This document shows positions 26,687 through 34,879 of a stretch of 64,000 bases of DNA, piece by piece. Within the stretch, counting starts at the first letter, position 1; every line of letters starts with the position of its first letter. The stretch is from positions 20,269 to 84,268 of the forward strand of contig SVJH01000008.1 in the NCBI GenBank assembly GCA_015069095.1, read 5' to 3'. The position numbers and the translations under genes are program-made. The DNA comes from Oscillospiraceae bacterium. Lineage in GTDB: Bacteria; Bacillota; Clostridia; UMGS1810. Below the pieces are notes generated by a model. The model was not told the DNA's origin, made no database searches, and saw only the letters and a program-made list of their open reading frames with translations.

Positions 26687-27742
26687 TTACTCCCCAATAA
26701 TATTTTTGAGTGTTTTAATTAAAACTTTCATATCTTCCATTTTACCAATTGTAATTCTTAGGTAGTCTTTAATTCTTTCGCCTTTAAAGTGTCGTACTAA
26801 AATTCCGTTTGACTTAAGGTTAAGATAAAGTTTTTCGCCGTCAAAATTTTTGTGCGATGCAAAAACGAAATTTGCATAAGAATCTGTTAAAGTAAATCCG
26901 AGTTTTGTAAGTTCATTTTTTGTAAATTCTCTTGTTTTTGCAACTTCTTTGCATAAATCCATATAGTATGTATCATCTTTAATCGCGCTTATTCCCGCAA
27001 TCTGAGTTAAACGGTTTATGTTGTACGGATTTGTTGAGTATTTTATTTTTTCAAAATCGGCTATTATACCTTCATTTGCAATGGCAAATCCTAATCTTCC
27101 GCCTGCAAGCGCTCTTGATTTTGAAAAAGTCTGAATTACTATTAAATTATCGTATTTGTTTACAAGACCAAGTGCACTTTCTGCACCAAAATCAACATAC
27201 GCTTCATCAATTGCCACAAGGTTATTTTTATTTGATGATACAATTTTTTCAATATCATCAATACTTAAAACCATTCCTGTAGGAGCATTCGGATTTGCAA
27301 TAATAATGTTTTTGTTTATGCCGATATAATCGCTGACATCAATCGAAAAATCATCTTTTAAAGGGATTTTTTTGTAATCCAAATTATATAAATTTGCATA
27401 AACTTCGTAAAATCCGTATGTTATATCAGGAAAGACAACACCATTTTCGCAAAATGCCATAAAGTAAAATGAAAGGGTTTCGTCCGAGCCATTACTTACA
27501 AATACATTTTTTGCATCAAAGCCATATCTTTTGGCAATTGTTTCTTTAAGATAAGTGCTTTTAGGGTCGGGATAAAGATTTAACTTTTTAGTTTCATCTT
27601 CGTTTATTTTTTCAATAACATATGGCGATGGCTCATACGGAAATTCGTTTGTATTAAGTTTTATATATTTCATATCTGTCGGCTGTTCGCCGGGCACATA
27701 CGACTCTAAAGTTTTGTATGAATTATTTAAAAAATTACTCAT
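26687..27742 (-). CDS. hisC: Histidinol-phosphate aminotransferase
   Basis: 351 residues, fold type I PLP enzyme. The Schiff-base lysine is in TFSKSRALAGGRLGFA (near 217); NPNAPTG and AIDEAYVDF are the usual cofactor contacts. It converts imidazole acetol phosphate to histidinol phosphate, step 7. Five bases separate it from hisB. Confidence 0.96.
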   Translation of the reverse strand: MSNFLNNSYKTLESYVPGEQPTDMKYIKLNTNEFPYEPSPYVIEKINEDETKKLNLYPDPKSTYLKETIAKRYGFDAKNVFVSNGSDETLSFYFMAFCENGVVFPDITYGFYEVYANLYNLDYKKIPLKDDFSIDVSDYIGINKNIIIANPNAPTGMVLSIDDIEKIVSSNKNNLVAIDEAYVDFGAESALGLVNKYDNLIVIQTFSKSRALAGGRLGFAIANEGIIADFEKIKYSTNPYNINRLTQIAGISAIKDDTYYMDLCKEVAKTREFTKNELTKLGFTLTDSYANFVFASHKNFDGEKLYLNLKSNGILVRHFKGERIKDYLRITIGKMEDMKVLIKTLKNIIGE

Positions 27743-27754
27743 TGTTTTTTCCTT

Positions 27755-29029
27755 TTATTCAAATCTTATTACTGCACTTTTTGCGTGAGCAGTAAGACCT
27801 TCTTTTTTTGCAAAATAGTTTATTTTTTCGCTAACTTTTTCAAGTGCTTCTTTTGTATAGTACATATATGATGATTTTTTAACAAAATCGTCAACTGAAA
27901 GAGGAGAAGAAAACTTTGCAGTTCCGCTTGTTGGAAGTGTGTGGTTTGGACCTGCAAAATAGTCGCCAAGCGGTTCTGGGCAGTTTTTACCAAGGAATAT
28001 TGAACCTGCGTTTTTGATTTTGTCAAGATAATCAAATGGATTATCAACGCAAACTTCTAAGTGTTCAGGAGCAATTTCGTTTGAAATCTCAACTGCTTCT
28101 TCTATATCTTTAACAATTATAATTCTGCTTCCGTCGTCAATTGACGCTCTTGCAATTTCATTTCTTTCAAGTAGCGGAATTTGTCTTTCAAGTTCTGCCG
28201 ATACGCCCTTTGCAAGTTCTTCGCTGTCTGTAACTAAAATTGCAGAGGCAAGCTTATCGTGTTCTGCCTGAGATAGCATATCTGCCGCAACAAAAACGGG
28301 ATTGCAAGTTCCATCTGCAATAACAAGAACTTCACTTGGTCCTGCAATCATATCAATATCAACAAGTCCGAAAACCTGTTTTTTTGCTTCGGCAACAAAA
28401 GCGTTACCAGGGCCTACAATTTTATATACTTTTTCAACAGTTTCTGTTCCGTATGCAAGCGCTGCTACAGCCTGTGCTCCGCCGATTTTATAAATTGTGT
28501 CAATACCTGCAATTGATGCTGCCGCAAGAATTACCGGGTTAATTTTTCCATCTTTTGATGGCGGTGTTACCATAACGATTTTTTCAACACCTGCAATAAG
28601 TGCAGGAATTGCATTCATAAGTACGCTTGAAGGATAACTTGCTGTACCGCCTGGTATGTATAAACCTACTTTTTCAATAGGAGTATATTTCTGACCAAGA
28701 ACTATTCCGTCTTCCTTTTCAATTCTAAAACCGTCTTTTAACTGGTTAATATGAAAATTGTATATGTTTTCTTTTGCTTCTTTAATAATTTCTAAAAATT
28801 CTTTGTCAACGCTCCCAATTGCTTCGTCGATTTCTTCTTTTGTAACTTTTAAACTGTCAAGTTTTGCCTTGTCGAATTTTAAAGCATATTCAAAAAGCGC
28901 CTTGTCGCCGTTTTGTTTTACATCTTCAATTATATCGGCAACAATTTTTTCAACACCTGTTGCATTTGAAAGTTTTGTTGATAGTATATCAGTATCGTTA
29001 TCTTTGCCGTAATAAAATGTTTTAATCAC
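27755..29029 (-). CDS. hisD: Histidinol dehydrogenase
   Basis: 424 residues, full length. Zinc and catalytic residues are visible in SQAEHDKLASAIL, APEHLEV and GPNHTLPTSGTAKF; the signature IAGPSEVLVIADG is also present. Last two oxidation steps to histidine, NAD-linked. Overlaps the end of hisG by 4 bases. Confidence 0.97.
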   Translation of the reverse strand: MIKTFYYGKDNDTDILSTKLSNATGVEKIVADIIEDVKQNGDKALFEYALKFDKAKLDSLKVTKEEIDEAIGSVDKEFLEIIKEAKENIYNFHINQLKDGFRIEKEDGIVLGQKYTPIEKVGLYIPGGTASYPSSVLMNAIPALIAGVEKIVMVTPPSKDGKINPVILAAASIAGIDTIYKIGGAQAVAALAYGTETVEKVYKIVGPGNAFVAEAKKQVFGLVDIDMIAGPSEVLVIADGTCNPVFVAADMLSQAEHDKLASAILVTDSEELAKGVSAELERQIPLLERNEIARASIDDGSRIIIVKDIEEAVEISNEIAPEHLEVCVDNPFDYLDKIKNAGSIFLGKNCPEPLGDYFAGPNHTLPTSGTAKFSSPLSVDDFVKKSSYMYYTKEALEKVSEKINYFAKKEGLTAHAKSAVIRFE

Positions 29030-29655
29030 TTAATAACACTCCTTATTTTTTCCTGCATAAGAGAAATCTCTTCATTTTTAAACTTGTAACTTGATTTGTT
29101 TGAAATAAATCTTGCGCTTATATCAACAATTTCAGTAACAACGCTTAAATCGTTTTCTTTAAGAGTTGTGCCTGTTTCAACAATATCGACTATAACATCG
29201 CTCATATTTAAAATAGGAGCAAGTTCAATCGAGCCGTTAAGTTTAATAATTTCAATTTCTCTTCCGATTGAATTGTAGTATTTTTTTGCTATGTTAGAAA
29301 ACTTAGTAGCAACTTTAAGTGTTTTTTCTCTGTTATCTCTAAATCCGTTTTTAGCCGCAACACAAACTCTGCATTTGCCAATGTTCAAATCTAATAGTTC
29401 ATATATATCGGGATTGTATTCAAGAAGAATATCTTTTCCTACAACGCCAACGTCTGCAGCACCACGCTCTACATAAATTGCAACGTCGGATGGTTTAACC
29501 CAAAAGTATCTGACGCCGTTTTTTTCGTCTTCAAAAATAAGTTTTCTGTTGTTTTCAAGAATTTCTTTGCAACCATAGCCAAGACTTTCAAAAATGTTAT
29601 AAACTTTTTCGCCAAGTCGGCCTTTAGGAAGTGCAATGTTAATCATTTTTCTCAA
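29026..29655 (-). CDS. hisG: ATP phosphoribosyltransferase, short catalytic subunit
   Basis: About 206-209 residues, the short form that lacks the C-terminal regulatory domain and needs HisZ. INIALPKGRLG opens the protein; GVVGKDILLE and IVDIVETGTTLKEN are conserved. First and committed step of the pathway. The start is uncertain: TTG at 29655 is 10 bases after GGAGG, while ATG at 29646 gives the more usual MINIALPKG. It overlaps the hisZ end. Confidence 0.95.
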   Translation of the reverse strand: MRKMINIALPKGRLGEKVYNIFESLGYGCKEILENNRKLIFEDEKNGVRYFWVKPSDVAIYVERGAADVGVVGKDILLEYNPDIYELLDLNIGKCRVCVAAKNGFRDNREKTLKVATKFSNIAKKYYNSIGREIEIIKLNGSIELAPILNMSDVIVDIVETGTTLKENDLSVVTEIVDISARFISNKSSYKFKNEEISLMQEKIRSVIK

Positions 29656-30769
29656 TTTCTAAAAGCCTCCCGTCAGTATATTTATAAAGTGTTTTGTATT
29701 TTATTTTTCCAATTTCTTCTTTTTGTACTTTTGTAGTTTCGCCTTTTTGTGTAAGGGCATTTACTTCTTTCAAAAGCGAAATTGCATCTGCGTTTTCGTC
29801 GTAAATTATAAGGTTGTCCACGTCGTATTTAGAAATTGAACTGTCGTACATTGATAATATATCAAAATATACAGCAAAGCCGATTGCACCATCATCTCTT
29901 CCAAATTTGCATACAAGATTATCATAGCGTCCGCCAGATAAAATGTTGCAAGGAATATTTTCAATAAATCCCTGGAAAATAATTCCGTTGTAGTAGTCTA
30001 AATCGTTGATAATTGAAAAATCAAGATGAACATTTTTTTCAATTCCAAGTTCTTTAAGAGCGCTATATATTGTTTTAATTTCGCTATATGCCACTTCCAT
30101 TTTTTCGTTTGAAATAAGGTTTTTCATTTTTGGAAGAACGCTTTCAAATGAGCCGTATAAAAGAGATAGTGTAGCAAGTTTTTGAGCAAAATCATCTGAA
30201 AGATTTTCATCTTTGCAAAGTGATAAGATTTCGTGCTGATTTTTTTCGCTTATGTATTTTAAAAGTTTCTGTGAATTTTCATATCCAACATTTTCGCTTT
30301 CTAAAAGTCCTGTTACAAATGCCATGTGCGAAATGTCAAGAATGTAGTTTTTGTTTATAAGTTCCAAACTTTTTGCAGCAAGATATATAACTTCACAAGT
30401 TTCGTAAGTGTTAATATCTCCGATATATTCAAGACCAACCTGCATAATTTCTTTAAATTCGCGTGTACCCTGACTTGTTCTGTAAACATTTTCGCTGTAG
30501 TACACTTTCTGGCTCTGGTCATGTTTTGTGTTTTTTACAATCGATAGGGTAACGTCTGGTTTTAATGCCATAAGTTTACCTGTAAGGTCTGTAAATGTAA
30601 TTATGTTTTCAGTTTTTAAAAAACTTTTATTTTCAAGATAAAAATCGTACTCTTCAAACTTTTGCATTTTGTATTTTTTGTATCCGTACGATTCATAAAG
30701 TGCTCTAAGATTAAGAGTCGCTTTTTCTTCAGTTTTTAGTATTTTTTCGCTTAATTTCAAAAGATTCAA
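29639..30769 (-). CDS. hisZ: ATP phosphoribosyltransferase regulatory subunit
   Basis: Up to 376 residues. A HisRS-like catalytic core without the anticodon domain: DLTGKLMALKPDVTLSIVK (motif 2-like), YYSENVYRTSQGTREFKEIMQ and GGRYDNLV. HisZ activates short HisG and gives histidine feedback. Two TTG starts are possible: 30769 touches AAAGG, while 30760 has better spacing (9 bases) and gives MKLSEKILK. First gene of the operon, about 20-30 bases after the promoter. Confidence 0.93.
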   Translation of the reverse strand: MNLLKLSEKILKTEEKATLNLRALYESYGYKKYKMQKFEEYDFYLENKSFLKTENIITFTDLTGKLMALKPDVTLSIVKNTKHDQSQKVYYSENVYRTSQGTREFKEIMQVGLEYIGDINTYETCEVIYLAAKSLELINKNYILDISHMAFVTGLLESENVGYENSQKLLKYISEKNQHEILSLCKDENLSDDFAQKLATLSLLYGSFESVLPKMKNLISNEKMEVAYSEIKTIYSALKELGIEKNVHLDFSIINDLDYYNGIIFQGFIENIPCNILSGGRYDNLVCKFGRDDGAIGFAVYFDILSMYDSSISKYDVDNLIIYDENADAISLLKEVNALTQKGETTKVQKEEIGKIKYKTLYKYTDGRLLEIEKND

Positions 30770-30795
30770 CCTTTCTTAAAAAATAATTTAAAGGA

Positions 30796-30824
30796 ATTAT
30801 ATCACACTTTAGTGCTTTAGTCAA
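30796..30824 (-). promoter_or_regulatory. his operon promoter
   Basis: Minus strand TTGACT (30819-30824), 17-bp spacer, TATAAT (30796-30801). The expected RNA start is about 20-30 bases before the hisZ start, leaving no room for a T-box or leader peptide. Confidence 0.85.
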
Positions 30825-30910
30825 GTAAATCGCTAAATTATTTTTAATATTTTTTGCCCGTTATATTTATAATAAATTATAGTTTAACACAAATACTAAA
30901 AAAGGTCAAT

Positions 30911-30939
30911 AAAAAAAGACGATTTGCATCGTCTTTTTT
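30911..30939. terminator. Bidirectional terminator between his operon and repeat region
   Basis: AAAAAAAGACGAT-TTGC-ATCGTCTTTTTT, a perfect 12-bp stem. It would stop leftward transcripts from the tRNA/repeat side before the his promoter. Confidence 0.75.
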
Positions 30940-31444
30940 AACCGCAAAAACCCTCTTAGGCTTCAAGCCCCATTTTCCGATTAAACTAAAAAGGCACCGA
31001 CATAAAGTCGATGCTTTATTTTGGTGCGGCAAATGGGACCACGTATGCTTTGCATCCGTACTGCTTGTCGACCCAAACCTACGGTTTTGGTACCCGACTG
31101 CACACCTTTTTGCTGAAAAATAGTCCACCGGACTATTTTTTTAACCGCAAAAACCCTCTTAGGCTTCAAGCCCCATTTTCCGATTAAACTAAAAAAGCAC
31201 CGACATAAAGTCGATGCTTTATTTTGGTGCGGCAAATGGGACCACGTATGCTTTGCATCCGTACTGCTTGTCGACCCAAACCTACGGTTTCGGTACCCGA
31301 CTGCACACCTTTTTGCTGAAAAATAGTCCACCGGACTATTTTTTAAACCGCAAAAACCCTCTTAGGCTTCAAGCCCCATTTTCCGATTAAACTAAAAAAG
31401 CACCGACATAAAGTCGATGCTTTATTTTGGTGCGGCAAATGGGA
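30935..31444. repeat. 203-bp tandem repeat (two full copies and a partial third)
   Basis: Copies begin near 30940, 31143 and 31346; the AACCGC landmark and the tRNA-tail landmark (31022, 31225, 31428) both repeat at exactly 203 bp with only a few differences. Each unit holds, read on the minus strand, 17 bases of a tRNA 3' end (TCCCATTTGCCGCACCA), a terminator-like stem (GCATCGACTTTATGTCGGTGC) and a ~60-bp AT-balanced stretch. The two full copies also hold a second stem AATAGTCC/GGACTATT. The 30940-31534 interval has no convincing gene; reading frames there are repeats of non-coding sequence. Confidence 0.85.
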
Positions 31445-31462
31445 CTTGAACCCATACACATA
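31428..31462 (-). other. tRNA 3' fragment: left attachment site of prophage 2
   Basis: On the minus strand ATGGGTTCAAGTCCCAT is a T arm, followed by TTGCCGC, A and CCA, i.e. the last ~35 bases of a tRNA (a Leu-type is likely from the discriminator A and long upstream stem remnants, but the anticodon is absent). No 5' half lies upstream. The tRNA terminator remains downstream. This fits the host-side tRNA end left by integration; the rebuilt full tRNA should lie at the far end of prophage 2, outside the window. Confidence 0.75.
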
Positions 31463-31534
31463 TTTTGTTTTTTTAGTTGTAATGCCGTTTTTCTCTTTCT
31501 TAAATATATGGAAATAACCCACTTTTTAACCCAC

Positions 31535-32629
31535 TTAAATGTATTTTTCAAAAATTGTTTCGAGTTCCATTGCGGTTGACTTTCTTTCTCCGGATACTTC
31601 ATGGCCGTACGTTCCGAAAGTATCCATCGATTTGCTATGTCCTACCAACGATTTTACCATACCTTCGGGAAGTGTTTTTGCAAGTGAAACAAAAGTGTGT
31701 CTTATTTCGTACATTGTACATTTTGTAATATTATTATATTTGCAGTATGCTTTCCATCGTTTTAAAAGATTATCTTGTTTTATTTGACCACCGTATATAT
31801 TGCAAAAAACGAATTTGCTTTTTATGTGGCATTGCATTTGCAGATGCCATTGGTCTTGTATTACTTTTTTAGCAAATTCCGTCAAATCAAATGCTCTAAT
31901 GGCGTTTTTGTTTTTTCCGTTCGTTATTTTATTATCAGAATTTATAGAACGTTTGAGTTTAACTGTATCATTTTCTATATCTTGCCATTGTAATCCTATT
32001 AACTCGCCAGGTCGCAATCCAGTAAGAACTGCAAAGCGGTATGCATTTATATAAAATTCATCTGTTTCATCTTTATATCTTATTGTTTTATTACTGTTAA
32101 ATAAAATTTTTAAATCGTTTGGCTGCAGTATTGTTCTTTCTCCTTCGGGTGCATTTTTTGGAACACAAAGACTTTCGGGAAAGAGTGTTGTGTGTTTTGT
32201 TTTTCGACAGTATTTTATAAATCCTAATAAACACCCTCTAATATTAGACAATGTTTTTTTTGATAATCCTTTTCGGTATGCTTTGTTGATAACATCTTGT
32301 AAGTGTTGCTCATTAAGATTTCCAATTTGAATATTTCCTATGTTTGGATTTATCCAATTATTATAGTAACTGGTGTATTGCCTTACATTTGTTTCTGAGG
32401 TTGTGATTTTTAAAGTTTCAAGCCACTTCTTAAACAAAGAAGATATTTTTTCTTTTGTGTTTGTTATATCATCTTCAAGCCATTCATCTGCTTTTATATG
32501 ACATTCAGTTTTCCCTTTTCTTCCGGGTGTTGATGAAGTGAATGTTTTTCTTATTCCATCTTTTTGTACTTTTATTTGCCAACGTTGATATTTTTCAAGC
32601 CACGTAGCAACATTTGTTCTTTTTGCCAT
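31535..32629 (-). CDS. int: Tyrosine recombinase (phage integrase)
   Basis: 364 residues. N-terminal arm-binding domain (WLEKYQRWQIKVQKDGIRKT), SAM-like core-binding domain (about 70-160), catalytic domain with Arg in TGLRPGELIG, His-x-x-Arg in EIRHTFVS, His in VGHSKSMDTFG and Tyr in FGTYGHE. It inserts the prophage at the tRNA 3' end that starts about 70 bp downstream. Two TAACCCACTT direct repeats just after its stop (31514-31536) could be arm-type binding sites. Confidence 0.94.
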   Translation of the reverse strand: MAKRTNVATWLEKYQRWQIKVQKDGIRKTFTSSTPGRKGKTECHIKADEWLEDDITNTKEKISSLFKKWLETLKITTSETNVRQYTSYYNNWINPNIGNIQIGNLNEQHLQDVINKAYRKGLSKKTLSNIRGCLLGFIKYCRKTKHTTLFPESLCVPKNAPEGERTILQPNDLKILFNSNKTIRYKDETDEFYINAYRFAVLTGLRPGELIGLQWQDIENDTVKLKRSINSDNKITNGKNKNAIRAFDLTEFAKKVIQDQWHLQMQCHIKSKFVFCNIYGGQIKQDNLLKRWKAYCKYNNITKCTMYEIRHTFVSLAKTLPEGMVKSLVGHSKSMDTFGTYGHEVSGERKSTAMELETIFEKYI

Positions 32630-32654
32630 GATATTTTACACTCCTTTATAAAAT

Positions 32655-32683
32655 TTGACATTTAAAAAAGGATATGCTAAAAT
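32655..32683 (+). promoter_or_regulatory. Plus-strand promoter inside a palindrome, upstream of int
   Basis: TTGACA (32655-32660), 17 bp, TAAAAT (32678-32683). It points away from int, with no protein gene on that strand before 34495. Confidence 0.7.
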
Positions 32684-32715
32684 ATACTTGCTTAAGGGTA
32701 TGTGTTTAGCATATC
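32671..32715. promoter_or_regulatory. Inverted repeat over the promoter
   Basis: GATATGCTAAA (32671-32681) and TTTAGCATATC (32705-32715), perfect 11-bp arms 23 bp apart, flanking the -10 box and RNA start. Probably an operator for an Xis- or repressor-like protein. Confidence 0.6.
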
Positions 32716-32773
32716 TTGCGTGGTATTGGTAGTACCACATAAATCGACTTGTTGGTAGCAGGTCGATTTTTTA
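32690..32773 (+). ncRNA. Candidate prophage small RNA (~84 nt)
   Basis: Predicted from promoter and terminator only. The RNA would start near 32690 and end at T6 near 32771. It has a GTGGTA/TACCAC hairpin with loop TTGGTAG (32720-32738) and a terminator stem AAATCGAC/GTCGATTT (32741-32769) whose loop also contains TTGGTAG. No reading frame. It lies convergent to the zinc-ribbon gene, whose stop at 32779 is 6 bases past the T-run. I do not recognise a known RNA family. Confidence 0.55.
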
Positions 32774-32778
32774 TTGTC

Positions 32779-32991
32779 TTAATTTTCATTACAATATTCA
32801 CATATGTTTTCTCCGTCTTCTGTTTCATGAAATTCGACCACATCCCACAACCAATACTCGTTACAACGGTCGCATTTTATATAATTCAATTCATCCAAAC
32901 AATCTTCGCACAATCTTGTTTCTTCATCTACAATAATAACTTCTGTTTTTTCTCCGCATTCTGTGCATATATCAATAATTTTTTCTGACAT
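32779..32991 (-). CDS. Small zinc-ribbon protein with four CxxC knuckles
   Basis: About 70 residues. ATG at 32991 (MSEKIIDIC) is chosen because GGAAGG ends 10 bases upstream; another ATG 9 bases earlier touches it. Four CxxC pairs: CTEC, CEDC, CDRC, CEYC, suggesting two zinc sites, in an otherwise acidic chain. Such proteins bind nucleic acid or RNA polymerase in phages. Position between int and an immunity-region gene suggests lysogenic expression. Function unknown. Confidence 0.65.
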   Translation of the reverse strand: MSEKIIDICTECGEKTEVIIVDEETRLCEDCLDELNYIKCDRCNEYWLWDVVEFHETEDGENICEYCNEN

Positions 32992-33012
32992 AGGTTTCAT
33001 TCCTTCCGTTTT

Positions 33013-33675
33013 TTAAGGTCTATAACTCCAAAATTTGACCTCGTTATTTTGCAAATATTTCATAATATTATTTTTTTGTTCGGGATTTATATATTCAAAA
33101 AGTAACCTTGTTTTTTCATTTTTTATGATGAATAGATGCGTAATTAAATATAGTTTGTAATATGTTCTTCCATAATCAGTTAATTGACAGGTGAAATAAG
33201 TTTCATCGAGCCATTCTTTATTCTCATATATTTTATCTTGATTATGTTTGTATTCATTAAGTTCGTCGCAGATAAAATTATACAATGAATACAAATAATA
33301 TTCTAATGAATTGAGTTTACAAATGTTTTTTGTTTTTGTTAAGAAATTAGAAAAGTATGATTTGATAACACTTTTTCTATGATATTCTAATATCTCTTCT
33401 GCATACTTTTTTTCGCTATCATTCGCAAAATTAACACGAAACTCTTTAGATAGATTAGAATTGCTTTGCTCTTGCATAATATAGTAGAGTAATTCTTCGT
33501 TGCGCAAATCTACCGAACTATCGTAATACATTGTTATATTTTCTTTTTCTGCTATCCATCCGACTTTTTTAAACATATTTTGGTTATAATGAAGTTTTTT
33601 TAGATGTTCATAAAATCTCCAACCACCTAAAAAAGCGAAAAACACTATACATAAAAGTGTGGATTCAAAATCCAT
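33013..33675 (-). CDS. Membrane-anchored protein of the lysogeny region, unknown
   Basis: 220 residues with one N-terminal membrane helix (TLLCIVFFAFLGGWRF), then a cytosolic, charged, Tyr-rich helical body. I do not recognise a family. It lies between the repressor and the zinc-ribbon gene on the same strand, the place where lysogens often carry superinfection exclusion or defence genes; this is inference. AT-rich codon use, but not clearly different from neighbours. Confidence 0.6.
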   Translation of the reverse strand: MDFESTLLCIVFFAFLGGWRFYEHLKKLHYNQNMFKKVGWIAEKENITMYYDSSVDLRNEELLYYIMQEQSNSNLSKEFRVNFANDSEKKYAEEILEYHRKSVIKSYFSNFLTKTKNICKLNSLEYYLYSLYNFICDELNEYKHNQDKIYENKEWLDETYFTCQLTDYGRTYYKLYLITHLFIIKNEKTRLLFEYINPEQKNNIMKYLQNNEVKFWSYRP

Positions 33676-33701
33676 TTTTAATCAACCTCTCTAATATTAT
33701 C

Positions 33702-34334
33702 CTACTTCACATAACTTTGGAAAGCAACTGCTTTACCGAGTATTCTTATTTCTTCAAGTTTTTCATTTTCGTAATTTTGAACATCATATAATGGATTTTC
33801 CGGGCGAAGTTCAATTCGATTTGTATATTTATATACTCTTTTTAATGTAACTTCTTCTCCGATAATAACTGCTGCGATTTCTCCGTTTTCAACATCAGGT
33901 TGTGATTTAATGAATACAACATCGCCATCAAATATTCGTGCGTTTATCATACTATCGCCTTTTGCAGTTAAACAAAAATCTGCATTTATATTAGCGCTTG
34001 CTTCTATAAATGTTTCGTATTCTTCATTTGCATATATAGGTTCGCCACAAGCAATTTTGCCAAGCATACGGAATTTTTTTGTTTTAATAGGGGATATATT
34101 ATCAAATTTGAAAATGTCTATGTTATCGTTCCCGGAAAGGTAATCTACAGAAACGTTGAATAATTCGGCTAAATTTACAACAACAGTATAAATTGGCTCT
34201 TGCAATCCGTTTTCGTATCTACTTAAAGTACTCTTGTTCATTTTCCCGTTAAATCTTTCATTATATAACTCAATGACTTTGTCCATTGAAAATTTGTTGC
34301 GTTCTCGCAATTCTTTTAATCTTTTTCCAAACAT
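33702..34334 (-). CDS. LexA/CI-like prophage repressor (HTH + S24 peptidase)
   Basis: 210 residues from ATG 34334, with GGAGG 9 bases upstream. Residues 1-65 are a helix-turn-helix of the XRE type (MNKSTLSRYENGLQEP). Residues 85-205 are an S24 self-cleavage domain: likely cut site Cys96-Gly97 in IACGEP, Ser128 in KGDSMI, Lys165 in VTLKRVY. It should hold the prophage silent and be cut during the SOS response, switching on the divergent early operon. Confidence 0.9.
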   Translation of the reverse strand: MFGKRLKELRERNKFSMDKVIELYNERFNGKMNKSTLSRYENGLQEPIYTVVVNLAELFNVSVDYLSGNDNIDIFKFDNISPIKTKKFRMLGKIACGEPIYANEEYETFIEASANINADFCLTAKGDSMINARIFDGDVVFIKSQPDVENGEIAAVIIGEEVTLKRVYKYTNRIELRPENPLYDVQNYENEKLEEIRILGKAVAFQSYVK

Positions 34335-34494
34335 ATGTTTACACCTCCGCAACAAAATAATAACATCATTTTATCGAAAAAGCAATAGTTTTTTAGGAAA
34401 AAACAAAAAAAGTTTTAAAAAAACAAAAAAAGTTGTTGACAAAGCAACAAAAAGGTGTTATCATAAAAGCAACAAAGTGAAAGGAGTAGATGTT
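34335..34494. promoter_or_regulatory. Lysis-lysogeny control region
   Basis: Divergent promoters: rightward TTGACA (34436) with TATCAT (34459) at 17 bp for the Cro-like gene; leftward TTGCTT (34380-34385) with TATTAT (34357-34362) at 17 bp for the repressor. GCAACAAA occurs near 34350, 34444 and 34469 and GTTGTTGACAAAGCAAC spans the -35; these are probable operators. Confidence 0.75.
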
Positions 34495-34713
34495 ATGCCT
34501 ACAAAAATCCATAAACCATATGCGAAATTTAAAGGTTGGATTAGAGAAAATGGCTTAAATTATCAAGAGATAGCTGATTTTTTGGGTTTAAATCTTGCAA
34601 CAGTAAGTAACAAAATCAATGGACAATCAGACTTTTCGCTATCGGAAATAAATGCATTAAGAAAAAAATATAACTTAAGTAGCGAAATTTTTTTTACAGA
34701 CAGTGTTGCTTAA
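34495..34713 (+). CDS. Cro-like HTH regulator
   Basis: 72 residues from ATG 34495, 9 bases after AAAGGAG. A single helix-turn-helix (YQEIADFLGLNLATVSNKINGQSDF) with SLSEINALRKKYNLS. First gene of the rightward early operon, divergent from the repressor; the expected Cro position. Confidence 0.82.
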   Translation: MPTKIHKPYAKFKGWIRENGLNYQEIADFLGLNLATVSNKINGQSDFSLSEINALRKKYNLSSEIFFTDSVA

Positions 34714-34747
34714 ACGATAACAAATTAGAGAAATGAGGTGTGAAGGG

Positions 34748-34879
34748 TTGAAGAGAAAAAGAAGAACTTCCATGACATATAACGAGAGAATGGAATCAAA
34801 GAAAAAGAGTTTTTATGATAAGTATTGGTGGATTCCGTTTGCAATATCAATTCTTGCTCTCATACGAACTTTTTTATGA
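34748..34879 (+). CDS. Tiny membrane protein (43 aa)
   Basis: TTG at 34748 after GAGGTGTGAAGGG. A basic head (KRKRRTSM), then one hydrophobic helix (WWIPFAISILALI). Its last 20 bases overlap the end of the convergent minus-strand gene. Coding potential rests on the ribosome site and the membrane-like composition. Function unknown. Confidence 0.45.
   Translation: MKRKRRTSMTYNERMESKKKSFYDKYWWIPFAISILALIRTFL

Noticed and set aside
30770..30830. T-box or attenuator before hisZ
   Set aside because: The promoter leaves only 20-30 bases before the start codon.
30877..31331. Long minus-strand reading frames across the 203-bp repeat
   Set aside because: They are the same non-coding sequence read twice, contain tRNA tail and terminator stems, and lack ribosome sites.
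30935..31444. CRISPR-like array
   Set aside because: Unit is 203 bp with no spacers; it is a plain tandem duplication and no cas genes are near.
31428..31462. Complete tRNA gene at the integrase end
   Set aside because: Only the T arm and acceptor 3' strand are present; no matching GCGGCAA 5' strand, D arm or anticodon arm upstream.
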